Below, one piece after another: positions 56,815 through 64,000 of a stretch of 64,000 bases of DNA. The notes below the pieces were generated by a model. That model did not search any database. It was not told the origin of the DNA and saw only the letters and a program-made list of their open reading frames with translations. The stretch comes from Streptosporangium becharense (GTDB lineage: Bacteria > Actinomycetota > Actinomycetes > Streptosporangiales > Streptosporangiaceae). The first letter of the stretch is position 1, and each line of letters starts with the position of its first letter. Location: positions 4,836,001 to 4,900,000 of the forward strand of contig NZ_JACHMP010000001.1 of assembly GCF_014204985.1 (NCBI RefSeq), read 5' to 3'. The translations under genes were made by a program, and so were the position numbers.

Positions 56815-57132
56815 ATGCGCTCGATGAGGGTACGCGTCAGCGGAGAGTCGATGCTGCCCGCGCTGCGTCCCGGAGACTTGCTCTGGGTGCGGCGCGGGGC
56901 TCCCGTGCGTCCCGGCGACCTCGTCGTCGCCCGGCTGCCCTCGGACCCCTCCGTCCTGATCGTCAAGCGGGCGGCCTGGCGGGAGGGCGGGGGATGGTGG
57001 GTGGAGAGCGACAACCAGCGCGCCTCCGGCCGCCGCGACAGCTGGGACTTCGGCGCGCTGCCGGCCTCGTCGATCGTCGGCCGGGTGGTGCTGCGCTACT
57101 GGCCGGGCCCGCTCCGGATCGGCGGGCGGTGA
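56815..57132 (+). CDS. sodX: Nickel SOD maturation peptidase SodX (S26-like)
   Basis: The 105-residue protein is a minimal type I signal-peptidase-like enzyme. The Ser is in SGESMLPALRPGDLLWV and the Lys in VLIVKRAAW, giving the S26 Ser-Lys dyad; WVESDNQRASGRRDSWDFG is the family end segment. SodX removes the SodN propeptide. There is no membrane anchor. GGAGGGGG precedes two in-frame ATGs (56815 and 56824), and the second has the better spacing. Confidence 0.9.
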   Translation: MRSMRVRVSGESMLPALRPGDLLWVRRGAPVRPGDLVVARLPSDPSVLIVKRAAWREGGGWWVESDNQRASGRRDSWDFGALPASSIVGRVVLRYWPGPLRIGGR

Positions 57133-57211
57133 CGCGGCCGGTCATGCGGCCGCCCGCCCGCCGGCGGACCGGGCGGGCGGGACGGTGTCACTGACCGGGT
57201 CACTGACCGAG

Positions 57212-57742
57212 TCACTGGCCGACCTTCTGGCGGGCCCGGTAGGCGGCGACGTTGGCCCGGCTCGCGCACCGCTCCGAGCAGTAGCGGCGCGAGCGGTTGG
57301 AGGAGGTGTCGAGGTAGGCCCGGCGGCAGGGCGGCGCCTGGCAGAGGCCGAGCCGGTCGACGCCGTGGTCGGTGACCATCGTGGCCAGGCCCATGACGGC
57401 ACCCACGGCGTACTGGTCGGCCATCCGGCCACCCTCGGTCAGGTGCATGTGCCAGCGTTCACCGTCGTGGCCGGAGATCTGCGGCTGGACCGGATGGTGG
57501 ATCAACAGCGAGTTGAGCCGGTCGACGACTCCCTCCTCGTCGCCGGCCGCCGCCGTCTCGAAAACGGTCATGAGTTCTTCGCGCAGGTCACGCAGGGCTT
57601 CCAGGTCGCCACGGGTGAGCCTGCAGCCGGGCCGGTAACGGCCGCCCTCCTCCAGGAGGGTGCGGAGCCCTTCGAGGCCGGTCAGCCGGTCGGGGCTGTT
57701 GATCAGCAGCACGGCCAGCTCGGCGTAGGAGGTCAGGTCCAT
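57212..57742 (-). CDS. CGNR zinc-finger protein (ABATE domain)
   Basis: The 176-residue protein has an N-terminal ABATE-like helical domain (SYAELAVLLINSPDRLTGLEGLRTLLEEGGRYRPGCRLTRGDLEALRDLRE) and a C-terminal CGNR-type zinc finger, CQAPPCRRAYLDTSSNRSRRYCSERCASRANVAAYRAR. These are predicted stress-response transcription regulators in actinobacteria. It is divergent from the malic enzyme gene. The gap to sodX holds three GTCACTGACCG-type repeats. Confidence 0.83.
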   Translation of the reverse strand: MDLTSYAELAVLLINSPDRLTGLEGLRTLLEEGGRYRPGCRLTRGDLEALRDLREELMTVFETAAAGDEEGVVDRLNSLLIHHPVQPQISGHDGERWHMHLTEGGRMADQYAVGAVMGLATMVTDHGVDRLGLCQAPPCRRAYLDTSSNRSRRYCSERCASRANVAAYRARQKVGQ

Positions 57743-58005
57743 GGAGGATCCGTCGATGTAAGAGACGACAGGGACTTCGAGTATTACACGGTGGCGGGGC
57801 TGACACCATGTCAACGAAACCGACCGAACTGTGTCACCTGGCTCCGTCTCGACCTGTGGCACAATCGAGCAACGGGTGACCCCCGTACCCCTCCAGGCGA
57901 CCGTGCTCAGTGAGCAGGCCCCGAGCGGCTACCCGAAGCCCGGGACAGGCTTCCTGCGGCCGTCTCCGAAGGAAGTGTCCGTCTGACCGAACTACAGGGG
58001 TCGCT

Positions 58006-59208
58006 GTGGCCGTCATGCCATCCTCCACGTCCGTCCAAGCCCTCCAAGCCCTCGATCTGGATCCGGCCTTCGCCCTGCACCGCGGGGGCAAGCTGGAGGT
58101 CCGCTCCACCGTCCCGGTCCGCGACGCCGACGACCTGGCGCTCGCCTACACCCCGGGAGTGGCCAAGGTCTGCAGTGCGATCGCCGACGAGCCCGCGCTG
58201 GCGAACGAGTACACCTGGGTGTCCAACGTGGTCGCCGTCGTCTCCGACGGCACCGCCGTGCTCGGCCTCGGCGACATCGGGCCGGCCGCCGCCATGCCCG
58301 TCATGGAGGGCAAGGCGCTGCTGTTCAAGGAGTTCGCCGGTGTCGACGCCGTGCCCGTCTGCCTCGACTGCACCGAGGTCGACGCGCTGGTCGAGACCGT
58401 CGTCAGGCTCGCCCCCTCCTTCGGCGGCATCAACCTGGAGGACATCAGCGCGCCACGCTGCTTCGAGGTCGAGGACCGCCTGCGCGAGATCCTCGACATC
58501 CCCGTCTTCCACGACGACCAGCACGGCACCGCGATCGTCGTGCTCGCGGCGCTGAAGAACGCCGCGAGGCTGACCGGCCGCTCGCTGGGCGACCTGCGCG
58601 CCGTGGTCGCCGGCGCCGGGGCCTCGGGTGTCGCCGTCAGCCGGATGCTGCTCAACGCCGGTATCGGCGACATCGCGGTGGCCGACTCCAAGGGTCTCGT
58701 CCACGAGGGCCGCGAGGGGCTCAACCCGGTGAAGGAGGCCCTGGCGCGCGACAGCAACCGGGCCGGTCTGCACGGCTCCATCGAACGGGCGCTGACCGGT
58801 GCCGACGTGTTCGTCGGGCTGTCGGGCTCGACGGTCTCCGAGGAGGCCATCGCGTCGATGGCCGGCGACTCGATCGTCTTCGCGCTGTCGAACCCGACTC
58901 CCGAGGTGCACCCCGAGGTCGCCCGCAGGTACGCCAGGGTGGTCGCGACCGGCCGCTCCGACTTCCCCAACCAGATCAACAACGTGCTGGCCTTCCCCGG
59001 TGTCTTCCGCGGGGCCCTCGACGTCCGCGCGACCACCATCACCGAGAACATGAAGGTGGCCGCGGCGGAGGCGCTGGCCGGGGTCGTCTCCGACGACGAC
59101 CTGTCGGCCGAGTACGTGATCCCCAGCCCGTTCGACGAGCGCGTCGCCCCGGCGGTCGTCGCCGCGGTCTCCGCGCAGGCCCGCGCCGACGGCGTCGCCC
59201 GCCGCTGA
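58006..59208 (+). CDS. NAD(P)-dependent malic enzyme
   Basis: The 400-residue protein has malic-enzyme segments YTPGVAKVCSAI (near 45), GLGDIGPAAAMPVMEGKALLFKEFAGVDA, FHDDQHGTAIVVLAAL and the Rossmann AVVAGAGASGVAVSRML, with VFALSNPTPEVHPEVARRYA. It decarboxylates malate to pyruvate. The short form lacks the phosphotransacetylase domain of MaeB. GTG 58006 or ATG 58015 may be used. A terminator follows. Confidence 0.93.
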   Translation: MAVMPSSTSVQALQALDLDPAFALHRGGKLEVRSTVPVRDADDLALAYTPGVAKVCSAIADEPALANEYTWVSNVVAVVSDGTAVLGLGDIGPAAAMPVMEGKALLFKEFAGVDAVPVCLDCTEVDALVETVVRLAPSFGGINLEDISAPRCFEVEDRLREILDIPVFHDDQHGTAIVVLAALKNAARLTGRSLGDLRAVVAGAGASGVAVSRMLLNAGIGDIAVADSKGLVHEGREGLNPVKEALARDSNRAGLHGSIERALTGADVFVGLSGSTVSEEAIASMAGDSIVFALSNPTPEVHPEVARRYARVVATGRSDFPNQINNVLAFPGVFRGALDVRATTITENMKVAAAEALAGVVSDDDLSAEYVIPSPFDERVAPAVVAAVSAQARADGVARR

Positions 59209-59242
59209 AACGCGTCCCCCGGAGAGGTTCCCGTCCCCGGCA

Positions 59243-59281
59243 GCCGCCCCCGCCCGACCGGTGGGGGCGGCTTCGCTTTCC
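59243..59281 (+). terminator. Terminator of the malic enzyme gene
   Basis: A 9-bp stem (GCCGCCCCC with GGGGGCGGC) around an 11-nt loop is followed by TTCGCTTTCC. The 59282-59437 remainder has no gene. Confidence 0.8.
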
Positions 59282-59437
59282 TGGGCTGCTTTCAGGAAAC
59301 GCCGATATTCGTCACGGATCGTGCTATAAAAAAAGCTCTCCGTTACCTATGTGCGCAAGGCGTGCACCGGCGGCGGTGACGCGTGCCCGGACACCCCGTG
59401 CGTCGCGGCCCCACCGGTGCCCAGGGGCAGGAGAGCT

Positions 59438-60796
59438 ATGCAACGCGAGCCCAACCGGTCGCTTCAAAGGCTCATCGTCGAGGCGGGTTTCACCCACAAG
59501 GGGCTGGCCCGCCGCCTCAACGATCTCGGGGCGGCCCGCGGCCTGCCCGGTCTGAAGTACGACCACAGTTCCGTCCTGCGCTGGATCGCCGGGCAACGGC
59601 CGAGAGACCCCGTGCCGGGGCTGCTGGCCGAGATCTTCGCGCTCCGGCTCGGCAGGCCGGTCAGGCCCGACGATCTCGGCCTGCCGGTCGCGTCGACGCC
59701 TCCGGACCTCGGGCAGGAGTTCACCCACACGTGGCAGGAGGGAATCACGACCGTGACAGCACTGTGGCGCGCCGACGTGGAACGGCGCAGGTTCCTGCTC
59801 GACTCGACCTTCGCGATCGGGGCCGGGTCCGCCGGGGCGCTGCGCTGGCTGACCCTCCCGCATGAGGAACGCCCCGAGGGGCGGGGCAGCCGACGCGTCG
59901 GCACGGACGACATCACCGCGATCCGGGAGGTCACCCGGTCCTTCGGCGAGCTGGACAACAGGTTCGGGGGCGGCCGGATCCGCGAGGCGGTCGTGAAGTA
60001 CCTCGACACGGCGGTCGGCCCGCTGCTCAACGACGGCTCGTACACCGAGGCGACGGGTCAGGCGCTGACCTCCGCCGCGGCCGAGCTGACCCGGCTGGCC
60101 GGCTGGATGGCCTACGACCTGGAGCAGCACGGCCTGGCGCAGCGCTACCTCATCCAGGCCCTGCGCCTGGCCCGGAGCGCCGGCGACCACGGCCTCGGCG
60201 GGGAGATCCTCGCCGGGATGAGCCACCAGGCCATATATATAGGACAACCCGCGCACGCCCTCGACCTGGCCAGGGCCGCCCAGCTCTCCGCCCACCGCGC
60301 CGCCGTCTTCGCACTGCTCTCCGAGGCGCACGTGCTGGAGGCGCACGCGCAGGCCCTGCTGGGCGACCGCGCCGCCTGCGCGAGATCCCTCCACGAGGCG
60401 GAGCTGGCCTTCGACCGCCGGGCGGCCGGAGATCGGCCGCAGTGGATCTCCTACTTCGACGAGGCGTACCTGTCGGCCAAGTTCGCCCACTGCTTCCGCG
60501 ACCTGGGCGACGGCCCCGGGACCGTGCGGCACGCGCGGCGCTCACTGGAGATGGACGGCCGGTACGTCCGCGGACGCATGTTCAACCTGTCACTGCTCTC
60601 CGCCGGGCTGCTGGCCTCGGGAGAACTGCACGAGGCGTGCGAGGTCGGCGGGCAGGCGCTGGAGCTGGCCCGCGGGCTGCAGTCGGTCAGGACCCGGTCG
60701 TACGTGACCGACCTGCGGCGGCGGCTCGATCCGTACGCGGCCGAGCGGCCGGTGGCGGAGTTGAACGAGCGGGCACGGGAACTCACCTCGGTCTGA
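59438..60796 (+). CDS. NsdA-like TPR transcriptional regulator
   Basis: The 452-residue protein has an N-terminal HTH-like segment (NRSLQRLIVEAGFTHKGLARRLNDLGAARGLPGLKYDHSSVLRWIAGQRPRDPVPGLLAEIFALRLGRPV) followed by helical TPR-like repeats (LTSAAAELTRLAGWMAYDLEQHGLAQRYLIQALRLARSAGD). It resembles Streptomyces NsdA-type negative regulators of development and antibiotic production. ATG at 59438 follows AGGAG at 4 nt. It lies upstream of the protease copies but is transcribed on the opposite strand. Confidence 0.8.
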   Translation: MQREPNRSLQRLIVEAGFTHKGLARRLNDLGAARGLPGLKYDHSSVLRWIAGQRPRDPVPGLLAEIFALRLGRPVRPDDLGLPVASTPPDLGQEFTHTWQEGITTVTALWRADVERRRFLLDSTFAIGAGSAGALRWLTLPHEERPEGRGSRRVGTDDITAIREVTRSFGELDNRFGGGRIREAVVKYLDTAVGPLLNDGSYTEATGQALTSAAAELTRLAGWMAYDLEQHGLAQRYLIQALRLARSAGDHGLGGEILAGMSHQAIYIGQPAHALDLARAAQLSAHRAAVFALLSEAHVLEAHAQALLGDRAACARSLHEAELAFDRRAAGDRPQWISYFDEAYLSAKFAHCFRDLGDGPGTVRHARRSLEMDGRYVRGRMFNLSLLSAGLLASGELHEACEVGGQALELARGLQSVRTRSYVTDLRRRLDPYAAERPVAELNERARELTSV

Positions 60797-60903
60797 GCAC
60801 CGGTGCGGCTCGGTCCGAGCGGCGGTGCGGTGACGTTCGGGCGGCCGACGCGGTGGAGGCGCTGCGGAAGGCCGCGTGAGTAAACGAGACGCAGAAAGCA
60901 GAA

Positions 60904-60951
60904 AAGCAGGGTCCGACGGCACCAATCGGACCCTGCTTCTCTGTTCTGTTC
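60904..60951 (+). terminator. Terminator after the NsdA-like gene
   Basis: A perfect 13-bp stem (AAGCAGGGTCCGA and its complement) around a 9-nt loop is followed by CTCTGTTCTGTTC, T-rich for this genome. Confidence 0.88.
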
Positions 60952-60955
60952 AAGG

Positions 60956-61062
60956 CCGAGGGGCCGGTCGGTGCCGGGCCCCTCGGGTGGTGCTGGGGAA
61001 CGGGCGGGGTTTGGACCCCCGGCCTGTTCTGAACAGGGGGGGTTTGGACCCCCGCCCTGTTC
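60956..61062. repeat. Hairpin array 1 downstream of protease copy 1
   Basis: Three hairpins: 60956-60986 (10-bp arms CCGAGGGGCC, 11-nt loop), 60998-61029 and 61031-61062. The last two share a core GGGG-TTTGGA-CCCC but have different outer arms (GAACGGGC with GCCTGTTC; GAACAGGG with CCCTGTTC). The spacer between the first two is GTGGTGCTGGG. It lies directly past the protease stop (minus strand), so it may be its transcript end. A longer array of the same type follows copy 2. Confidence 0.92.
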
Positions 61063-61081
61063 GGGTGATCGTCGGTAGGGA

Positions 61082-62686
61082 CTACTTGACGATCGAGCCG
61101 GACCAGACGTTCGCGGCCTTCTGGTAGACGGTCGCGGTCTCGCCGTCGAAGTACGGCGAGGTGATCAGGTCGTAGCGGTTGTTCTTGTCCTGGTCGCCGA
61201 ACAGGCTGGTGACGCCGTTGACGTAGCCGAGACGCTTGGCGTTGCTGTACTTGGCGAGCCAGGGGCCACCGTCGGCGCCGGGGGTGAAGGAGCTCTTCAG
61301 GCCGATGTGCTCCTCGACCTTCTCCGCGGCGGAGACGTAGACCTTGCCGGAGGTCTTGCCGTAGGTCCACTTCGGCGTGACGCCGGTGTAGGCCTTGTTG
61401 CCGTCGGGGTGGGCGTCGGCGGGGTAGCCGAAGACGAAGACCGTCTGCTGCGGCTTCTGGTTCCAGGTGAAGCCCTGGCCGCCGACGTTCTCGCCGAGGT
61501 GGCCGACGTCCTTGACCCAGCCGTCAACGATGAAGTAGGTCTCGACCCAGTACTTCGGAACGACGGTCGACTTGACCCACTTGTTGACGTAGAACTGCTG
61601 CTTGGTCCAGCCGGTGACGACGCCGTCCTTCTTGACCTCGACCAGCTCGCCGTCGAACTTGCCCTCGGCCTTGTCGGCCGTGAGCTTCTTGTACTCTTCC
61701 TGGCTGATCTCGATGACCCCGCCCAGGCCCTTGCCGGTCGGGAACCTGTTGTTGTTCTCCAGGCCGGTCGCGGCAGCGGCGTACACCGACTTGGTGACCT
61801 CGGCGCCGACCAGCTTGACGCCCTCGTGGCCCGTCTCGGTCAGGTACTTGCCGATGGTCTCCGCGTTGGCGTCGGCCGGCTTGGCGACGGTCTCAACCTT
61901 GGGGTCGAGGAAGGCCTTCTTGAAGGGGCCCTCGGGGCCGTACTTCTCGTAGCCGGCCTCGTACTCCTTGTCGGTGATCGTCTTCTCTTTGACGAACTTG
62001 GCGCCGTTGTGGGCCGCGTACTCCTTGGCGGTGACCTGCTTGGCCGTGCCACCACCGAACTGGACACCGCGGTACACGGTCACGAACGCGTAGTCGCGGT
62101 CGCGGTCGTTGTAGACGCTGTAGTCGTAGTGGGTGTAGGCGGTCTTACCGACGTAGATGCCCCAGGGAGCCTTGCCCTGGTAGTAGCCGGGCACGAAGAC
62201 CCACTTGTCCATGACGCTGGCGTTGGCCTTGTCGTCGTAGACGCAGTGGCCGGCGGTGGCGACCAGGTTGCGGTACTTGGACTGGATCGAGGTGGCCGAG
62301 CACCACTTCAGGTCGCCCTTGGAGTCGACGAAGAACACCTTGCCGATGGTCTTGGGCAGGTTGATGTTCTTGACCTTGGCGGCCGACTTCTTCTCCTCGC
62401 CGATCGGGGCGACGACGCCGGGCTTGCCGTCCGGGGTGTAGCCGCCGCTCGCGTTCAGCTTCGGAGTGGCCTTGGTCTCCCAGGTGAAGGGGGTGGCCTT
62501 GGCCAGGTTGTTGGTGTGGTCGTTGGCCTTGAACCAGAACTCGGCGACCTCGAGGGCGGAGGGGGCGTCCTTGGCCATCGTGTCGTAGGCCCAGTCCGGA
62601 ACGGCCTGAGCGGTGCCGGCCAGGCCGGCGGCCAGCATTCCGGTGGCGAGGATCGCGCCACCGGCGGGGAGGAGGATGCGCTTCAA
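61082..62686 (-). CDS. Secreted trypsin-fold protein, copy 1, with Asp at the nucleophile position
   Basis: The 534-residue protein has a signal peptide (1-28, ends AQA) and a chymotrypsin-like fold: His147 in LVATAGHCVYD and Asp198 in DRDYAFVTVY. The nucleophile motif GDSGGP reads GADGGP (470-475), so Asp472 replaces the catalytic Ser. An insertion of about 200 residues (210-410), rich in Lys, Glu and Tyr, separates the two halves. It may be a catalytically dead or altered secreted protein. TTG at 62686 follows AAGGAG at 6 nt. A perfect CRP-like box lies 278 bp upstream. The last 219 bp repeat identically at the window end. Confidence 0.85.
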   Translation of the reverse strand: MKRILLPAGGAILATGMLAAGLAGTAQAVPDWAYDTMAKDAPSALEVAEFWFKANDHTNNLAKATPFTWETKATPKLNASGGYTPDGKPGVVAPIGEEKKSAAKVKNINLPKTIGKVFFVDSKGDLKWCSATSIQSKYRNLVATAGHCVYDDKANASVMDKWVFVPGYYQGKAPWGIYVGKTAYTHYDYSVYNDRDRDYAFVTVYRGVQFGGGTAKQVTAKEYAAHNGAKFVKEKTITDKEYEAGYEKYGPEGPFKKAFLDPKVETVAKPADANAETIGKYLTETGHEGVKLVGAEVTKSVYAAAATGLENNNRFPTGKGLGGVIEISQEEYKKLTADKAEGKFDGELVEVKKDGVVTGWTKQQFYVNKWVKSTVVPKYWVETYFIVDGWVKDVGHLGENVGGQGFTWNQKPQQTVFVFGYPADAHPDGNKAYTGVTPKWTYGKTSGKVYVSAAEKVEEHIGLKSSFTPGADGGPWLAKYSNAKRLGYVNGVTSLFGDQDKNNRYDLITSPYFDGETATVYQKAANVWSGSIVK

Positions 62687-63494
62687 GGGAAACTCCTTGG
62701 TCTGATGTGGAACGCTTCTTGCGTCCCATGCGTCAGTAAAGGGATAGCCAGGAACATACAGTCTCGATCTTGAGAACCGGAAGCCGAATCGAGAGGAAAA
62801 GGTCCGGTCCATAGGGCCGAGATCGTTCCGTTACATTCGTTTGACTTTGAAGCCGTTGTCGGGGTTTAGCGTTTCGAGATGTGTTTTCGCAGATAGATCA
62901 ACTTCTGTGGTGTGTGCGACAGATGCACTGTGATCGAATGAACGCGAATGGTTACGCGCCAGTTGTGACGCAGATCACACTCGCTCGATGGCACCGATCC
63001 GGCCGAAGGCGCGTCTAAGGATCCTGTCGCTTCCGAAGCCCGGCGTTCCGCGTGGCTTCCCGGGTGCCAACCCTCCGGCTCTCCATCCTTCTCGGAGCCC
63101 GGAAGTCGCGATGCGCAAGGGGCTGGCGCCGTCTCCTGGCCGCGCCACAGCGATTTGATCTTGCCGCTACGAGGATTCTCGCGTTCCCAAGGGTGATCGT
63201 TCGCTCCTGGGCTGATGGGCCGTCTCGCGACGCCTGAGAGGCTTCGACCGGGCATCGGATCTTCTGTCGAGCGGCCGGCCACGGAACGAGCCGCCCTCCG
63301 CGTCGCTATGGTCGAGAGCTTTCTGCCTCGCGGTGACTCCATGCGCCGACGCGGCGGGGAGAACGCGGCGGGTGCTCCGGCCGGCTACGGGTGAATGCGC
63401 GCCGTCTGCTCACCTGGCGAAAATCGGCTTTCCCTTTCCGGTCGCCGCCTGGTGGTGGGGGAACAATATGGACGCGCCGAATTAGGGAAAACGG
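62687..63494. other. Intergenic region upstream of protease copy 1
   Basis: No gene is supported. A 158-codon minus-strand ORF (62866-63342) has poor codon use, a TTA codon, no ribosome-binding site and no domain. The region carries the CRP-like box at 62964-62979. Two-thirds is of lower GC than the genes. Nothing else clear is seen. Confidence 0.5.
62964..62979. promoter_or_regulatory. Perfect CRP-like box upstream of protease copy 1
   Basis: TGTGA-CGCAGA-TCACA is an exact match to the CRP consensus. It lies 278 bp before the protease start, far for a normal activator site but possible with a long leader or an upstream start. Confidence 0.65.
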
Positions 63495-63522
63495 AAGGGC
63501 CCGGCATGAATGCCGGGCCCTT
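63495..63522. terminator. Hairpin upstream of array 2
   Basis: AAGGGCCCGGCAT (63495-63507) pairs with its complement 63510-63522 over 12-13 bp. No T-tract follows. It is 54 bp from the second hairpin array and could end minus-strand readthrough from protease copy 2. Confidence 0.6.
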
Positions 63523-63575
63523 CGTCATATCTATGTGGAGCCGGTGTCGTGTCGGCGGCACCGGTCGTGGAAAGG

Positions 63576-63762
63576 CCGAGGGCCCGGTCGGTGCCGGGCC
63601 CTCGGGTGGTGCTGGGGGAGCGCTCGGGGTTTGGACCCCCTGGCGCTCGGGTGGTGCTGGGGAACGGGCGGGGTTTGGACCCCCGGCCCGTTCTGAACAG
63701 GGGGGGTTTGGATCCCCGCCCTGTTCGGGTGAGCGAGCGGGGTTTGGACTCCCGGGTCGCTC
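63576..63762. repeat. Hairpin array 2 downstream of protease copy 2
   Basis: Five hairpins: 63576-63605 (arms CCGAGGGCCC), then 63618-63648, 63662-63693, 63695-63726 and 63731-63762. The last four share the core GGGG-TTTGGA-(C)CCC, but their outer arms differ (GAGCGC, GAACGGGC, GAACAGGG, GAGCGA), each with its own complement at the other end. Spacers contain GGGTGGTGCTGGG. It is the expanded form of array 1. Confidence 0.92.
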
Positions 63763-63781
63763 GGGTGATCGTCGGTAGGGA

Positions 63782-64000
63782 CTACTTGACGATCGAGCCG
63801 GACCAGACGTTCGCGGCCTTCTGGTAGACGGTCGCGGTCTCGCCGTCGAAGTACGGCGAGGTGATCAGGTCGTAGCGGTTGTTCTTGTCCTGGTCGCCGA
63901 ACAGGCTGGTGACGCCGTTGACGTAGCCGAGACGCTTGGCGTTGCTGTACTTGGCGAGCCAGGGGCCACCGTCGGCGCCGGGGGTGAAGGAGCTCTTCAG
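63782..64000 (-). CDS. Secreted trypsin-fold protein, copy 2 (C-terminal part)
   Basis: The 219 bp available are identical to 61082-61300 of copy 1 (offset 2700 bp), including the stop and the GADGGP motif with Asp at the nucleophile position. The rest lies beyond the window. Identity continues into the flank for about 15 bp before the arrays diverge. This indicates a recent tandem duplication or gene conversion. Confidence 0.93.
   Translation of the reverse strand: MKSSFTPGADGGPWLAKYSNAKRLGYVNGVTSLFGDQDKNNRYDLITSPYFDGETATVYQKAANVWSGSIVK

Noticed and set aside
57910-58005. N-terminal extension of malic enzyme from GTG 57910
   Set aside because: The extra residues (SRPRAATRSPGQASCG) do not resemble the family; GTG 58006 or ATG 58015 fits.
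62866-63342. 158-codon minus-strand ORF upstream of the protease gene
   Set aside because: Low GC3 and mixed codon use unlike neighbours, a TTA codon, no ribosome-binding site, no domain, and it overlaps the CRP box.

Overview
The window is high-GC actinobacterial chromosome, most likely from the order Streptosporangiales or a close relative. The evidence is the two WhiB proteins (WhiB7 and WhiB1), a SigR/RsrA pair, a DasR-type GntR regulator, a nickel superoxide dismutase, Streptomyces-like TANNNT promoters with leaderless starts, and an rRNA operon whose 16S-23S spacer has no tRNA. Nothing looks like a prophage, a plasmid or an insertion sequence. It is core chromosome with GC-rich minisatellites in many gaps.

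1-16.8 kb: a block syntenic with Mycobacterium tuberculosis Rv3198c-Rv3193c. It runs: the end of a UvrD2-type helicase, a TesB thioesterase, whiB7 behind an attenuated leader ORF, an ABC1/UbiB kinase, a ThiF-fold protein, an enoyl-CoA hydratase, a YgjP-type metallopeptidase, an NTP-transferase-like protein, an EEP phosphatase, a NUDIX hydrolase, a zincin-like protein, an SDR, moaE, a PDZ-Lon protein and a large UPF0182 membrane protein. 16.85-25.3 kb: two initiator tRNA genes, three small proteins, and a complete 16S-23S-5S operon with two promoters, long processing stems and a run of terminator-like hairpins.

25.3-34.2 kb: a divergent Lrp/AsnC regulator and phenylalanine hydroxylase, a class A beta-lactamase-like lipoprotein, and the pstS-C-A-B phosphate operon ending in a response regulator without its phospho-acceptor Asp. 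34.2-53.2 kb: a second block syntenic with M. tuberculosis Rv3228-Rv3219: hisN-like phosphatase, rsgA, aroA, SRAP, sigR-rsrA, a biotinyl protein, pdtaS and whiB1. It is interrupted by a sugar epimerase, two HD-domain membrane proteins, a hotdog thioesterase, a PASTA kinase, a TPP enzyme and a dasR-like gene.

53.4-64 kb: diacylglycerol kinase, an rsbW-sigB/F stress-sigma pair, divergent sodN and sodX, a CGNR zinc-finger protein, malic enzyme, an NsdA-like TPR regulator, and a tandem duplication of a secreted trypsin-fold protein, the second copy cut by the window end. The protease copies have Asp where the catalytic Ser is expected. Each is followed by an array of hairpins whose arms differ between units but stay complementary, the most unusual structure in the window.

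The regulatory logic is mostly stress and envelope related: antibiotic stress (whiB7), thiol stress (sigR/rsrA), general stress (rsbW/sig), phosphate starvation (pst), cAMP (CRP-like boxes at whiB1 and the protease) and amino-sugar sensing (DasR).
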